From: Iodobacter sp. BJB302
Lineage (GTDB): Bacteria; Pseudomonadota; Gammaproteobacteria; Burkholderiales; Chitinibacteraceae
Reading direction: 5' to 3'
NCBI RefSeq assembly: GCF_002735645.1
Contig: NZ_PDZG01000003.1
Coordinates: forward strand, 1-64,000
Length of the DNA stretch: 64,000 nt
Positions 16,646-25,395 of the stretch are shown piece after piece. The translations under genes were made by a program, and so were the position numbers. How positions within the stretch are numbered: the first letter of the stretch is position 1; every line of letters starts with the position of its first letter. The notes below the pieces were generated by a model. It saw only the letters and a program-made list of their open reading frames with translations. It was not told the origin of the DNA and made no database searches.

Positions 16646-17592
16646 CAGTTTGCATGCTTTTCTAAAGCGTCAATAAAGAGACCTGCCACGTTGATGCCAG
16701 ATTGCGCGGTGATTTCGGCAAAGCAGGTCGGGCTGGTGACATTTACCTCGGTGAGGTTTTCGCCAATCACATCCAGCCCCACCAGCAGCAGGCCTTGAGC
16801 GGCAAGCTGCGGCCCAAGTGCTTCGGCGATTTCCCTGTCTCTGGCCGTTAATGGCCTTGCCACGCCGCTGCCGCCAGCGGCCAGATTGCCGCGTGTTTCA
16901 CCCGCCTTGGGAATCCTTGCCAGGCACCAGTCCACCGGCTTGCCATCGATCAGCAGAATGCGCTTATCGCCTTCTTTAATCGCCACAATATAGCGCTGCG
17001 CCATGATGGTCTGTGTGCCATTGGCCGTCAGCGTTTCGATAATCGAGCCTACATTCGGGTCCGCCTGTGTAAGACGGAAAATCCCGGTGCCGCCCATACC
17101 ATCCAGTGGCTTAAGAATAATGTCACCGTGCTCTGCCAAAAATGCCCGCACATCGCTTTCTGACTGGCTGACCAGCGTAGGCGCAGTAAATTCTGGAAAC
17201 TTTAAAATCGCCAGTTTTTCATTAAAGTCGCGCAGCGCCTGGCCACGGTTAAATACTTTTGCACCCTGTGCTTCGGCCAGCGTAAACAATTGCGTGGCGT
17301 AGAAATACTGCTGATCAAATGGCGGATCTGTGCGCATGATCACAGCATCGAAGTCTTTCAGGGCGGTAATGGCGGTTTCACTCTGGATATACCAATCGTG
17401 GCCGCTTTGTGTGTCGGTAAAGTGTAACTGCGCTGCCAGCGCTTCAACGATGCCGTCTTTGACTCTCAGGTTTTCAGCGCCGCAGGTAAACAGCAAATGC
17501 CCGCGCAAATCCGCCTCGCGCATCATGGCGTAGCTGCTGTCTTTGTAAATTTTTAAGCTGGCAAGCGGATCAAGCACGACAAGGATTTTCAT
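16645..17592 (-). CDS. gshB: Glutathione synthetase
   Basis: Joins gamma-glutamylcysteine and glycine using ATP, the second step of glutathione synthesis. The 315 residues begin [21 protein letters not shown], the family start, and include MRTDPPFD near residue 87, the ATP-grasp segment [13 protein letters not shown] near residue 200 and [11 protein letters not shown] near the end. The ATG at 17592 has AAGG seven bases upstream and is preferred over the ATG at 17604. It follows gshA in the same direction after a repeat-rich 150-base gap. Its 3' end is duplicated immediately downstream (16535-16645). Confidence 0.96.
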   Translation of the reverse strand: MKILVVLDPLASLKIYKDSSYAMMREADLRGHLLFTCGAENLRVKDGIVEALAAQLHFTDTQSGHDWYIQSETAITALKDFDAVIMRTDPPFDQQYFYATQLFTLAEAQGAKVFNRGQALRDFNEKLAILKFPEFTAPTLVSQSESDVRAFLAEHGDIILKPLDGMGGTGIFRLTQADPNVGSIIETLTANGTQTIMAQRYIVAIKEGDKRILLIDGKPVDWCLARIPKAGETRGNLAAGGSGVARPLTARDREIAEALGPQLAAQGLLLVGLDVIGENLTEVNVTSPTCFAEITAQSGINVAGLFIDALEKHAN

Positions 17593-17607
17593 AGCGGCCT
17601 TCATATT

Positions 17608-17735
17608 GGGAGTCGTGAGTCGGGATTGGTGAGTCGGGCCTAGGTTTACTCCCCACTCCCCAGTTGTTGGGTGAGTCGGGAGAAGAGAATCGGGTGTTGG
17701 GTTTACTCCCCACTCCCAAATCCCGACTCCCCACC
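17608..17735. repeat. GAGTCGGG / TTTACTCCCCACTCCC repeat cluster between gshA and gshB
   Basis: An exact 18-base direct repeat, GGTTTACTCCCCACTCCC, occurs at 17643-17660 and 17700-17717. GAGTCGGG or close variants recur four times, and GGGAGTCG at the left is complemented by CGACTCCC at the right, so the whole can fold on itself. It lies within the likely gshA-gshB transcript. Confidence 0.65.
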
Positions 17736-17744
17736 TTTAGAAAC

Positions 17745-19007
17745 TTATTCCAGCTCTAAAGACCCGGCCAGTAAGGCCAGTCTTGCCACTACGCCGTAGG
17801 AGTAGAAGCGGTTTGCTTCACAGTCTGGTGAGCCGTCGCAATCGGGGGTAGAGAGCGGGGAAGCAAAGGCTAGTGGTACAAAGTGCGCGCCCGGTGCGTT
17901 CAGATTTTCATCGATGCCACGGCCTGTGTGTACGCGGTAAAAACCGCCAATTACAAAGCGATCCAGCATATACACCACGGGCTCAGCAACAGCGGCGTTG
18001 ATTTGCTCGAACGTTGGCACGCCTTCTTGCACGATCACATCGTGTACTTCCATGCCTTCTTTAATCACGCTCATTTTATTGCGCTGCTTGCGGTTTAATC
18101 CTAGCAATTCTTCGCCGGATTTCACGCTCATAATGCCCATGCCGTAAGTGCCGGCGTTGGCTTTTACAATCACAAAAGGCACCTGATCAATGCCGTGCTG
18201 CTGGTATTTGATGCGGATTTTTTCAATCATGGCATCCACGGTGGCTGCCAGCTTGTCTTCACCGGCGCGGGAGTGAAAGTCCAGCCCGTCTACGTGCTCA
18301 AAGTAAGGGTTAATCACCCAAGGGTCGATATTAATCAGCGCAGCAAACTCTTCGACCACTTTATCGTAAGCGGTGAAATGCTGAGTTTTACGGCGCACGG
18401 CCCAGCCTGCATTGAGCGGAGGCAGCAGCGTTTGCTCGATATCTTGCAAGATGGCCGGAATACCCGCTGATAAATCGTTATTGAGCAGTACTACACAAGG
18501 ATCAAAGCCCGCAATGCCAACACGTTTGCCATTACGCACAATCGGCTCCAGCGTCACCTGGCCGCCATCAGGCAAATCAAGTGTGGTGCTGGTCGTGATT
18601 TCAGGATTCATGCTGCCTAAACGCACCACTAAGCCAGCCTGGCGCAAGATTTTGGCCAGTGCGGCCACGTTTTGCAGGTAGAAGGTATTGCGGGTGTGGT
18701 TTTCCGGGATCAGCAAAACTCGGCGTGCATCAGGGCAATAGCCTTCCAGTGCAATCATGGTGGCCTGCACTGCCAGCGGGTGGAATTCCGGATTCAGATT
18801 ATTAAAGCCGCCCGGGAATAAATTCATATCCACCGGCGCCAGCTTATAGCCAGCATTACGTAAATCAACTGAGCCATAAAACGGCGGAGTGTGTTCCTGC
18901 CACTGGTTGCGGAACCAATGCTCGATTTCAGGCTGGGCAGCCAAAATTTTACGTTCCAGATCCAGCAGCGGGCCTGTAAGTGCGGTGGTCAGATGTGGAA
19001 CGCTCAT
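17745..19007 (-). CDS. gshA: Glutamate-cysteine ligase, proteobacterial (ferroox) type
   Basis: Forms gamma-glutamylcysteine from glutamate and cysteine, the first glutathione step. The 420-residue protein matches the GshA type of betaproteobacteria and acidithiobacilli rather than the E. coli type. Visible pieces are SVDLRNAGYKLAPVDMNLFP near residue 45, LLIPENHTRNTFYLQN near residue 98 and the ATP-grasp-like VKANAGTYGMGIMSVKSG near residue 283. AAGGAA lies about ten bases before the ATG. It heads a minus-strand series continuing into gshB, apbE and the PTS genes. Confidence 0.92.
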   Translation of the reverse strand: MSVPHLTTALTGPLLDLERKILAAQPEIEHWFRNQWQEHTPPFYGSVDLRNAGYKLAPVDMNLFPGGFNNLNPEFHPLAVQATMIALEGYCPDARRVLLIPENHTRNTFYLQNVAALAKILRQAGLVVRLGSMNPEITTSTTLDLPDGGQVTLEPIVRNGKRVGIAGFDPCVVLLNNDLSAGIPAILQDIEQTLLPPLNAGWAVRRKTQHFTAYDKVVEEFAALINIDPWVINPYFEHVDGLDFHSRAGEDKLAATVDAMIEKIRIKYQQHGIDQVPFVIVKANAGTYGMGIMSVKSGEELLGLNRKQRNKMSVIKEGMEVHDVIVQEGVPTFEQINAAVAEPVVYMLDRFVIGGFYRVHTGRGIDENLNAPGAHFVPLAFASPLSTPDCDGSPDCEANRFYSYGVVARLALLAGSLELE

Positions 19008-19101
19008 TTTGGGGTATTCCTTAGTGGTTTCATGCAGGGCATATGCGGGCGCCGGGCGTTGGATTCAACTCTGAAGGGCCGCTAATTCGCTTGCCTGCTG
19101 T

Positions 19102-19716
19102 TTATGCTTGGTTTTTCAGCCCGGAAAAACAGACTTCCAGCATGGATTCGATAATGGTTTCGTGATCCAGCTTGCTGTAAAGCTGTAAGTATTCTACGGC
19201 CGGATCACAGGTTCTTGCGTAATAGGCAAACAAAATCACATCAAAAGGCAGGGCGGGATTGAGCTGGCCTTGTTTCTGAGCTTGCTGAACAATGGCCTCT
19301 ATCTTGCCATTTAATTTCAACACTCTCATGACGTATTTCAGGTTGCGTGTCAGCATTTCACGAACATGCGTACTGGTTGAAGGCAAAAAGGGCATGCCAC
19401 CCTCCAGCCTGATTCTTAATGCCCATGCCAGCAAATCTTTTAGCTGCTGTATCGGGCTTAGCCCTGAGGGCATGGCATCCAGATAATCAAGTGCGCCATC
19501 TATCAGGCGAATCATCGCTGCACCCACCAGATCTTCCTTGGATTTAAAGTGCTTATAGAGGCTGGGTTTTGAAATGCCTACTTCCTGGGCAACATCGTCC
19601 ATGGTCATCAGGTCAAAGCCCTTGCTGGCCAGTATGGCGGTGGTTGCATCGAGGATCGCCGTTTCGCGCAGCTTAAAGGCCTGATCTTTGAAGCTTAATT
19701 TGCTTAAAATACTCAT
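19102..19716 (-). CDS. TetR/AcrR-family transcriptional regulator
   Basis: A 204-residue repressor-like protein. The N-terminal helix-turn-helix is clear: AILASKGFDLMTMDDVAQEVG then ISKPSLYKHFKSKEDLV (residues 28-65). The C-terminal ligand-binding part is helical and variable. It is transcribed divergently from the eight-gene cfa-type operon starting at 19871, which is its most probable target. The ligand is unknown. Confidence 0.9.
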   Translation of the reverse strand: MSILSKLSFKDQAFKLRETAILDATTAILASKGFDLMTMDDVAQEVGISKPSLYKHFKSKEDLVGAAMIRLIDGALDYLDAMPSGLSPIQQLKDLLAWALRIRLEGGMPFLPSTSTHVREMLTRNLKYVMRVLKLNGKIEAIVQQAQKQGQLNPALPFDVILFAYYARTCDPAVEYLQLYSKLDHETIIESMLEVCFSGLKNQA

Positions 19717-19717
19717 T

Positions 19718-19733
19718 GGTAATTAAAGTTACT
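19718..19733. promoter_or_regulatory. Imperfect palindrome, possible TetR operator
   Basis: GTAATTAAAGTTAC (inside GGTAATTAAAGTTACT) is symmetrical at 10 of 14 positions. It sits right before the TetR gene in the divergent intergenic region. Suggested only by position and symmetry. Confidence 0.25.
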
Positions 19734-19870
19734 CTGTGGTAGATTTAATTGCATGGTGGTTTAGTTGCCATATTAGCCGCTGATGAGAGGAATGGATAGC
19801 TTGAATATTCAGCCTTTGCTTCAGCCCTTATTCAGGTGCTTGTTTTTTAAACCATTCAAAGGAAACCCCC

Positions 19871-21157
19871 GTGGCCCTGCAAGTCTCTTCTGGTTTCAGA
19901 CAAAAAATCGCCGTGATTGGCGCAGGTATATCGGGCCTTGCCAGTGCATATTTGCTCAATCGCAAGCACGATGTTTGCCTGTTTGAGGCGGGAAGCTATC
20001 TGGGCGGGCATAGCAACACGGTGGATGTGTCTGTTAACGGGATCAGCCATCCTGTTGATACCGGCTTTTTGGTGCTGAATGATAAAACCTACCCCAATTT
20101 AGTGGCTTTGCTGGCCGAGCTGGATGTGGCAACGTACAGCACGGATATGTCGTTTGGCGTATCTATGGATAAGGGCCAGCTGGAGTGGGCAGGCACAGAT
20201 CTTGATGCCGTATTTGCTCAGCGGCGCAATCTTTACTCCCCCCGCTTTTGGGGCATGCTCAAAGATATTTTGCGATTTAATAAAGCAGCAGAGGCAAATT
20301 TACTAAGGGCTGGCAATAGCGGGGAAACATTAGGGCAGCTGCTGGATGCAGGTGGTTACGGCCAGCTGTTCAGGGACGCATATTTGCTGCCCATGGCTGC
20401 AGCAATCTGGTCGAGCTCACCCAAAGATATTCTGGGCTTTCCCGCGCTGACCTTTTTGCGTTTTTGTATTAATCACTCTTTATTGCAAGTGAATGGGCGG
20501 CCGCAATGGCAAACCGTGCAAGGTGGCTCCCGCAGCTATGTGAAGCGTATCGCCGCCACTTTGCCGGATATCCGTCTTAATACGCCGGTGCTGGGTGTAC
20601 GCCGGGATGCAAGTGGTGTGCGTGTTTTAACCGCCACTGGCGAATCACATTTCGATGCTGTGGTTTTTGCAGGGCATGCCCCCGACACTTTAAGTATTCT
20701 GGAAGAAGCCAGTCCCTGCGAGCAAAAGCTGCTGGGGGCTGTGCGCTACCAGCCCAATACCGCTTATTTACACCTGGATGAGCAGCAATTACCTCAAAAC
20801 AAAAAAGTATGGTCGGCCTGGAACTACCTGGGCGGTGCTGCGGTGGATGGGCAACGCCCTGTTTGCGTGAGCTATTTGCTGAATCAATTACAAAATCTGC
20901 CATTTGAGCATCCGTTGATCGTGACGCTGAATCCTTTTAAAAAGCCAGATTTAGTGATTGCGCAGTTTGAATACCAGCACCCGATTCTGGATCAGGCCGC
21001 GATTGAGGCACAGCAGCGTTTACCGCAGCTGCAGGGGCGCAACCGCACCTGGTTTGCCGGCGCATGGACAGGCTATGGTTTTCATGAAGACGGTTTGAAA
21101 TCTGCATTACGCGTGGCTGCTGATTTTGATGTACTTCCCGCATGGGCACAGCTCTAA
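19871..21157 (+). CDS. FAD-dependent oxidoreductase (amine oxidase family) of the cfa operon
   Basis: A 428-residue flavoprotein with N-terminal IAVIGAGISGLASAYLL (residues 13-29), EAGSYLGGHSNTV and a C-terminal FAGAWTGYGFHEDGLKSA motif, as in the NAD/FAD-binding proteins encoded next to cyclopropane synthases. The GTG start at 19871 is supported by AAAGGA seven bases upstream. It is the first gene of an operon with overlapping or nearly overlapping junctions. A role in oxidising or desaturating membrane fatty acyl chains together with the Cfa-like enzyme is inferred. Confidence 0.85.
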   Translation: MALQVSSGFRQKIAVIGAGISGLASAYLLNRKHDVCLFEAGSYLGGHSNTVDVSVNGISHPVDTGFLVLNDKTYPNLVALLAELDVATYSTDMSFGVSMDKGQLEWAGTDLDAVFAQRRNLYSPRFWGMLKDILRFNKAAEANLLRAGNSGETLGQLLDAGGYGQLFRDAYLLPMAAAIWSSSPKDILGFPALTFLRFCINHSLLQVNGRPQWQTVQGGSRSYVKRIAATLPDIRLNTPVLGVRRDASGVRVLTATGESHFDAVVFAGHAPDTLSILEEASPCEQKLLGAVRYQPNTAYLHLDEQQLPQNKKVWSAWNYLGGAAVDGQRPVCVSYLLNQLQNLPFEHPLIVTLNPFKKPDLVIAQFEYQHPILDQAAIEAQQRLPQLQGRNRTWFAGAWTGYGFHEDGLKSALRVAADFDVLPAWAQL

Positions 21158-21951
21158 TGCGTGCCGCTTATTTATTAACCGGGCAGGTGATGCACGAGCG
21201 GCTCAGGCCGGTGCAAAACCGCTTTGTGTACCCAGTGTTTTGCCTGCGCCTGAATCTGGCCCGGCTGGGCGAGCTGAATAACCGCTGGTTTGGCGTTAAC
21301 CGCTGGCGGCCTTTATCGATAGCCACACGCGATTATGGTGCCAGAGATGGCTCTGATTTGCAGGGCTGGATGCGTGGCCTATTAAAAGAAGCGGCTATCG
21401 AGGCTGATGGCGAAATTTGGTTGCAAACCTTTCCCAGAGTCTTTGGCTATGCCTTTAATCCGGTGAATTTTTGGTTTTGCCACGATAAGAATGGCGGCTT
21501 AAGAGCCGTACTGGCCGAAGTGAACAATACCTTTGGCGAGCATCATCGCTATTTATTACAAGCGGCAGGCGGCAGGGTGATTCTGGCCGATAGCGATTTA
21601 CACAGTGTTAAAGCGCTGCATGTTTCGCCTTTTTGCCCAGTGGCAGGTCATTACCAGTTTTGCTTTAAAGATTCGCCAGACAGCGCCTTTGTGGCGATTG
21701 ATTATTTTGATCAGGAAGGCCTGCTGATTAAAACTGCGGTTGCAGGCCGACGTGTCTCGTTTACCCCAGCGCATTTGCGCTGTGCTTTGCTGGCCCAGCC
21801 CTTTTTAACGCTGGGCGTGGTTGCCAAAATTCATTGGCAGGCGCTGCGTCTGTGGATGAAACGCGTGCCGTTTTACCGTAAGCCTCAGCCACCGTTACAC
21901 CCTGTTAGCCATTCACTTCATTTGCGAAGTTCAAAGGAAAGCCAATCATGA
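21157..21951 (+). CDS. DUF1365 family protein
   Basis: A 264-residue protein of the DUF1365 family. Recognisable segments are HERLRPVQNRFVYPVFCLRL near residue 12, FPRVFGYAFNPVNFWFCHD near residue 90 and the EVNNTFGEHHRY motif near residue 125. The start at 21157 overlaps the upstream stop (TAATG) and is preferred over the in-frame ATG at 21142. The stop overlaps the next start (ATGA). Its biochemical role is not established; the family is almost always found beside the Cfa-like methyltransferase. Confidence 0.9.
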   Translation: MRAAYLLTGQVMHERLRPVQNRFVYPVFCLRLNLARLGELNNRWFGVNRWRPLSIATRDYGARDGSDLQGWMRGLLKEAAIEADGEIWLQTFPRVFGYAFNPVNFWFCHDKNGGLRAVLAEVNNTFGEHHRYLLQAAGGRVILADSDLHSVKALHVSPFCPVAGHYQFCFKDSPDSAFVAIDYFDQEGLLIKTAVAGRRVSFTPAHLRCALLAQPFLTLGVVAKIHWQALRLWMKRVPFYRKPQPPLHPVSHSLHLRSSKESQS

Positions 21952-23150
21952 GCCAAGCGCGCAGCCTGTCTGCTTTGCCCTCTGCCGCGCCTGCTGCGGC
22001 CCGGTTATTTATCCAAGTCTTGCAACGCTTGCAGCATGGGCATTTGCAGCTGATTACCCCCGATGGCAGCCATCTCACATTTGGCGATTTACACACGCCG
22101 CCCAGTGCCGTGCTGCATATCCATGACTGGCGCGCTTGCGGGCGGATTATCAAGGCGGGTGATATTGGTTTTGCAGAAAGCTATGCAGCTGGCTGGCTGG
22201 ATACGCCTGATTTAACCGCCTTGCTGCGGCTGGCTTTAAAAAATGAAGCGGCGCTGGAGCGCTTTGTCTTTGGCGGCAAGCTGGCCACGCTTTGGTATCG
22301 GCTGAAACACTGGCTGCGCCCCAACACGCGTGAGGGCAGTAAACGCAATATCCACGCGCATTACGACATCGGTAACGATTTTTACCAGCTGTGGCTGGAT
22401 AAAAGCTGGACCTATTCCAGCGCTATTTTTGCAGGTGATTTCAGCCAGAGCTTAGAAAGTGCCCAAGCCGCCAAATACCAGAGAATTATCGATACGCTGG
22501 CTTTAAAAGCAGGCGATAAAGTATTGGAAATTGGCTGCGGCTGGGGAGGCTTTGCCGAGCATGCCGCACGCTGCGGCGTTGAAGTGCACGGCATTACCAT
22601 TTCAGAAGCGCAGCTGGCCGTGGCTCAAGCGCGCAATCAGGGTAATAGCGCCAGGCTTTGGCTCTGTGATTACCGCGATTTAAACGAGCAATACGATGCC
22701 ATTGTGTCGATAGAAATGTTTGAAGCCGTGGGCGAGCGCTTCTGGCCCAGCTATTTTAATCAGCTGCAGCAATGCTTAAAGCCGGGGGCAAAAGCGCTGG
22801 TGCAAAGCATCACCATTGATGATGCGCGGTTTGAAAACTATCGCGCCAATACCGATTTTATTCAGCAGTATATTTTCCCCGGCGGCATGCTGCCCAGCCC
22901 GGAGCGCTTTGTGGCCAAGGCGACCGAAGTTGGCCTTAAAACAATCGATCAATACCATTTTGGCGCAGATTATGCCGAAACGCTGCGCCGCTGGAGCCAG
23001 GCTTTTAGCGCGTGTGAAGCGACCATTGCGGCGCAAGGTTTTGATGATGAATTCCGGCGTATCTGGCGGCTGTATTACGCCTATTGCGAAGCAGGCTTTG
23101 ATGAGGGGCGAACCGATGTGGTGCAGTTCTTATTACAAAAAACTCGCTAG
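21948..23150 (+). CDS. cfa: Cyclopropane-fatty-acyl-phospholipid synthase family SAM methyltransferase
   Basis: A 400-residue methyltransferase acting on unsaturated acyl chains of membrane phospholipids. The N-terminal lipid-binding region is followed by HYDIGNDFYQLWLDKSWTYS near residue 130, the SAM-binding VLEIGCGWGGFAEHAA near residue 190, and SIEMFEAVGERFW near residue 255 (conserved catalytic Glu). Homologues in this operon context (for example in Rhodobacter) methylate vaccenate-type acyl chains and are induced by singlet-oxygen stress, so the product may be a methylated or furan acyl chain rather than a cyclopropane. That is inference. Confidence 0.93.
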   Translation: MSQARSLSALPSAAPAAARLFIQVLQRLQHGHLQLITPDGSHLTFGDLHTPPSAVLHIHDWRACGRIIKAGDIGFAESYAAGWLDTPDLTALLRLALKNEAALERFVFGGKLATLWYRLKHWLRPNTREGSKRNIHAHYDIGNDFYQLWLDKSWTYSSAIFAGDFSQSLESAQAAKYQRIIDTLALKAGDKVLEIGCGWGGFAEHAARCGVEVHGITISEAQLAVAQARNQGNSARLWLCDYRDLNEQYDAIVSIEMFEAVGERFWPSYFNQLQQCLKPGAKALVQSITIDDARFENYRANTDFIQQYIFPGGMLPSPERFVAKATEVGLKTIDQYHFGADYAETLRRWSQAFSACEATIAAQGFDDEFRRIWRLYYAYCEAGFDEGRTDVVQFLLQKTR

Positions 23151-23649
23151 CGCACTGCTACTGATGACGCTAGCTAGTGGCACATTTGCCGCCGGCTGGC
23201 GGGAAGAGCTGCCTGCAGCTACGCCGCTTGGATCGGGTGAATTTCGCTGGTTGGGTTTCAGAATTTATACCGCCCGATTATGGAGCGAGCAACGGCCCTT
23301 TGTTGCCAGTGCGCCTTTTGCGCTGGAGCTGACTTATCACCGCAGCATCAGCCGTGAGCGTTTTGTCAGTAGCAGCCTCGATGAAATCAAGCGTTTATCC
23401 AGCAAAGAATATAGCAAGGCGCAGCTGGCTCGCTGGCAGGCAGAGATGGAGCGCGCGTTTAGTGATGTAGAAAGTGGTGATCAGCTGATCGGTGTGTATT
23501 TGCCCGGTGTGGGTTGCCGCTTTTATGGCAAAAAGGGCTTGAATGCCGAAGTGGCCGATGTTGAATTCGCCAAAGCGTTTTTTGCCATCTGGCTGGATGA
23601 GCGCAGCAAAGACAGCAATCTGCGCGCGCAACTATTGGGGCAAAAGTGA
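23116..23649 (+). CDS. Chalcone isomerase-like exported protein
   Basis: A 177-residue protein with an N-terminal signal peptide (KKLASALLLMTLASGTFAAG) and a bacterial chalcone isomerase-like domain: GSGEFRWLGFRIYTARLW near residue 38, then ALELTYHRSISRERF and the C-terminal VYLPGVGCRFYG. The ATG at 23116 lies inside the end of cfa and has GAGG nine bases upstream; the frame is open further upstream only as a shadow of cfa. The bacterial members bind fatty acids or haem-like ligands, and enzymatic activity is uncertain. Confidence 0.82.
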   Translation: MWCSSYYKKLASALLLMTLASGTFAAGWREELPAATPLGSGEFRWLGFRIYTARLWSEQRPFVASAPFALELTYHRSISRERFVSSSLDEIKRLSSKEYSKAQLARWQAEMERAFSDVESGDQLIGVYLPGVGCRFYGKKGLNAEVADVEFAKAFFAIWLDERSKDSNLRAQLLGQK

Positions 23650-24875
23650 AGCCCGCGCTGGCCTATGGCCTGCTGGGTTTGCCGCTGGCGATGGCGGCCT
23701 TGCCGGTTTATGTACACGCCCCGGCCTATTACGCAGGGCAACTGGGCATGGCCTTATCCACCACGGGTCTGGTGTTGTTTCTGGCAAGATTGGTGGACAC
23801 CGTCCAAGACCCGTGGCTAGGGCATCTAATTGATTTAAAGGCAGGGCGCTTGCATGGCTGGATGCTCGCTGCTGGCCTGCTACTGGCGATTTCTTTTGCC
23901 GGTTTGTGGTTGCCACCAGTACAAGGCACGGCACTGATTGCATGGCTAGCGGTGATGCTGATTGTTATTTACACCGCGCATAGCATGCTGAATATCGCCT
24001 ATCTGGCGTGGGGAGCAAGGCTGGGGAATGAGGCTGCACTGCTCAATGCCGCTGCTTGGCGCGAAGGTGCAGGGCTGATTGGCGTGGTGCTGGCAAGTAT
24101 CGTGCCGGGATATTTGATGAACGGGCAGCAGGTGGAGCAAGGCATGGCCTGGTATGCCCTGGCATTTACCCTATTGCTGGCTGTGGGCATCGTAGCGCTG
24201 CTGTATCGGGCCTTACCCTGGTTGGGCGGGGGCGAAAAGCAATCGTGGCGCGAGCCGCTGGCCAATCCGGCATTCAGGTGCTTATTACTGCCTTACTTTT
24301 TAAACGCGGTTTCGGTGGCGATACCGGCCACGCTGGCGCTGTTTTATATCCGCGATCGCATCGCTGCCCCGCAATTATCCGGTGCATTTTTAGCCGCTTA
24401 TTTTGTGGCTGCGGCTCTGGGCTTGCCGCTGTGGGTAAGGCTGGCTAAGAAAACCGGCACGGCAAAGGCGTGGCGCTTAGGCATGATTTTGGCTGTGCTG
24501 GCTTTTGCAGGCGCAGCTTTGCTTAGCGCTGGTGATGTGGCTGCCTATGCTGTGGTCTGCATTCTGGCCGGTCTGGCACTTGGGGCTGATTTAGCCCTGC
24601 CACCGGTGTTATTGGCCGGCTTGATTTCACCTCAGCATTCAGCCGCCAGCTATTACGGCATTTGGACCCTACTGGGCAAGCTGGCCCTTGCCCTATCTGG
24701 GCTCGCCTTGCCGCTTTTGGCTTTGGGCGGCTATCAGCCGGGCGTCGCGGGGGAGGGCGGATTAAGCCTTGGGCTGACTTATGCCGCCTTGCCATGCGCG
24801 ATTAAATTGCTGGCAATGTGGCGTTTAAATGTAGTCATCCGGCAGCAAACCGATCTAAAAGGATCCATATCATGA
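23646..24875 (+). CDS. MFS transporter (GPH/MelB-like)
   Basis: A 409-residue polytopic membrane protein with about twelve helices. The N-terminal half contains LARLVDTVQDPWLGHLID, matching the D-x-x-x-DP-x-x-G motif of glycoside-pentoside-hexuronide-type MFS carriers. It starts with a GTG that overlaps the upstream stop (GTGA), and its stop overlaps the next ATG. In this operon type such carriers are conserved but have no proven substrate; lipid-related transport is a guess. Confidence 0.85.
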   Translation: MKPALAYGLLGLPLAMAALPVYVHAPAYYAGQLGMALSTTGLVLFLARLVDTVQDPWLGHLIDLKAGRLHGWMLAAGLLLAISFAGLWLPPVQGTALIAWLAVMLIVIYTAHSMLNIAYLAWGARLGNEAALLNAAAWREGAGLIGVVLASIVPGYLMNGQQVEQGMAWYALAFTLLLAVGIVALLYRALPWLGGGEKQSWREPLANPAFRCLLLPYFLNAVSVAIPATLALFYIRDRIAAPQLSGAFLAAYFVAAALGLPLWVRLAKKTGTAKAWRLGMILAVLAFAGAALLSAGDVAAYAVVCILAGLALGADLALPPVLLAGLISPQHSAASYYGIWTLLGKLALALSGLALPLLALGGYQPGVAGEGGLSLGLTYAALPCAIKLLAMWRLNVVIRQQTDLKGSIS

Positions 24876-25393
24876 AAGCACTGTTAATTATGTTTTGCCT
24901 GCTGCTTGGCGCTTGTGCCGGGCCGGATGTGCGCCATTACCAGCAGCAACAGCCTGCCTTAGATTTAGTGCAGTTTTTTAGCGGCCAGACAGAAGCATGG
25001 GGCACGTTTCAAAAGCGGGATGGCGAAGTGGTCAAGCGTTTTCATGTGCTGCTGACTGGTACCCTGCAGGGGGATCGTTTTGTATTGGATGAAGACTTCA
25101 CATACAGCGACGGCAGCAAGCAAAAACGCGTTTGGACTTTACGCCAGCAAGCGGGTGGGCAGTGGACAGGCACAGCGGACGATATTAAAGGCGAGGCGCA
25201 AGGGCAGATTGCCGGTAATGCGCTGAACTGGAAATACACCATGCTGCTGCCGGTAGATGGCTCGGTTTATGAAGTGCAGTTTGATGACTGGATGTTTTTA
25301 ATCGATCAAAAAACCATGATAAACCGCGCCAGCATGAGCAAATTTGGCTGGCAGCTGGGTGAAGTTACGCTGTTTTTCCGTAAAAAGGATTAG
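24872..25393 (+). CDS. DUF3833 family lipoprotein
   Basis: A 173-residue lipoprotein. The lipobox LLLGAC places the lipidated Cys at residue 14. The rest matches DUF3833: LVQFFSGQTEAWGTFQKRDG near residue 30 and FVLDEDFTYSDGSKQKRVW near residue 70, forming a predicted beta-rich barrel. The ATG at 24872 overlaps the MFS stop. The family is a constant member of cfa-type operons, and its function is unknown. Confidence 0.85.
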   Translation: MKALLIMFCLLLGACAGPDVRHYQQQQPALDLVQFFSGQTEAWGTFQKRDGEVVKRFHVLLTGTLQGDRFVLDEDFTYSDGSKQKRVWTLRQQAGGQWTGTADDIKGEAQGQIAGNALNWKYTMLLPVDGSVYEVQFDDWMFLIDQKTMINRASMSKFGWQLGEVTLFFRKKD

Positions 25394-25395
25394 CC

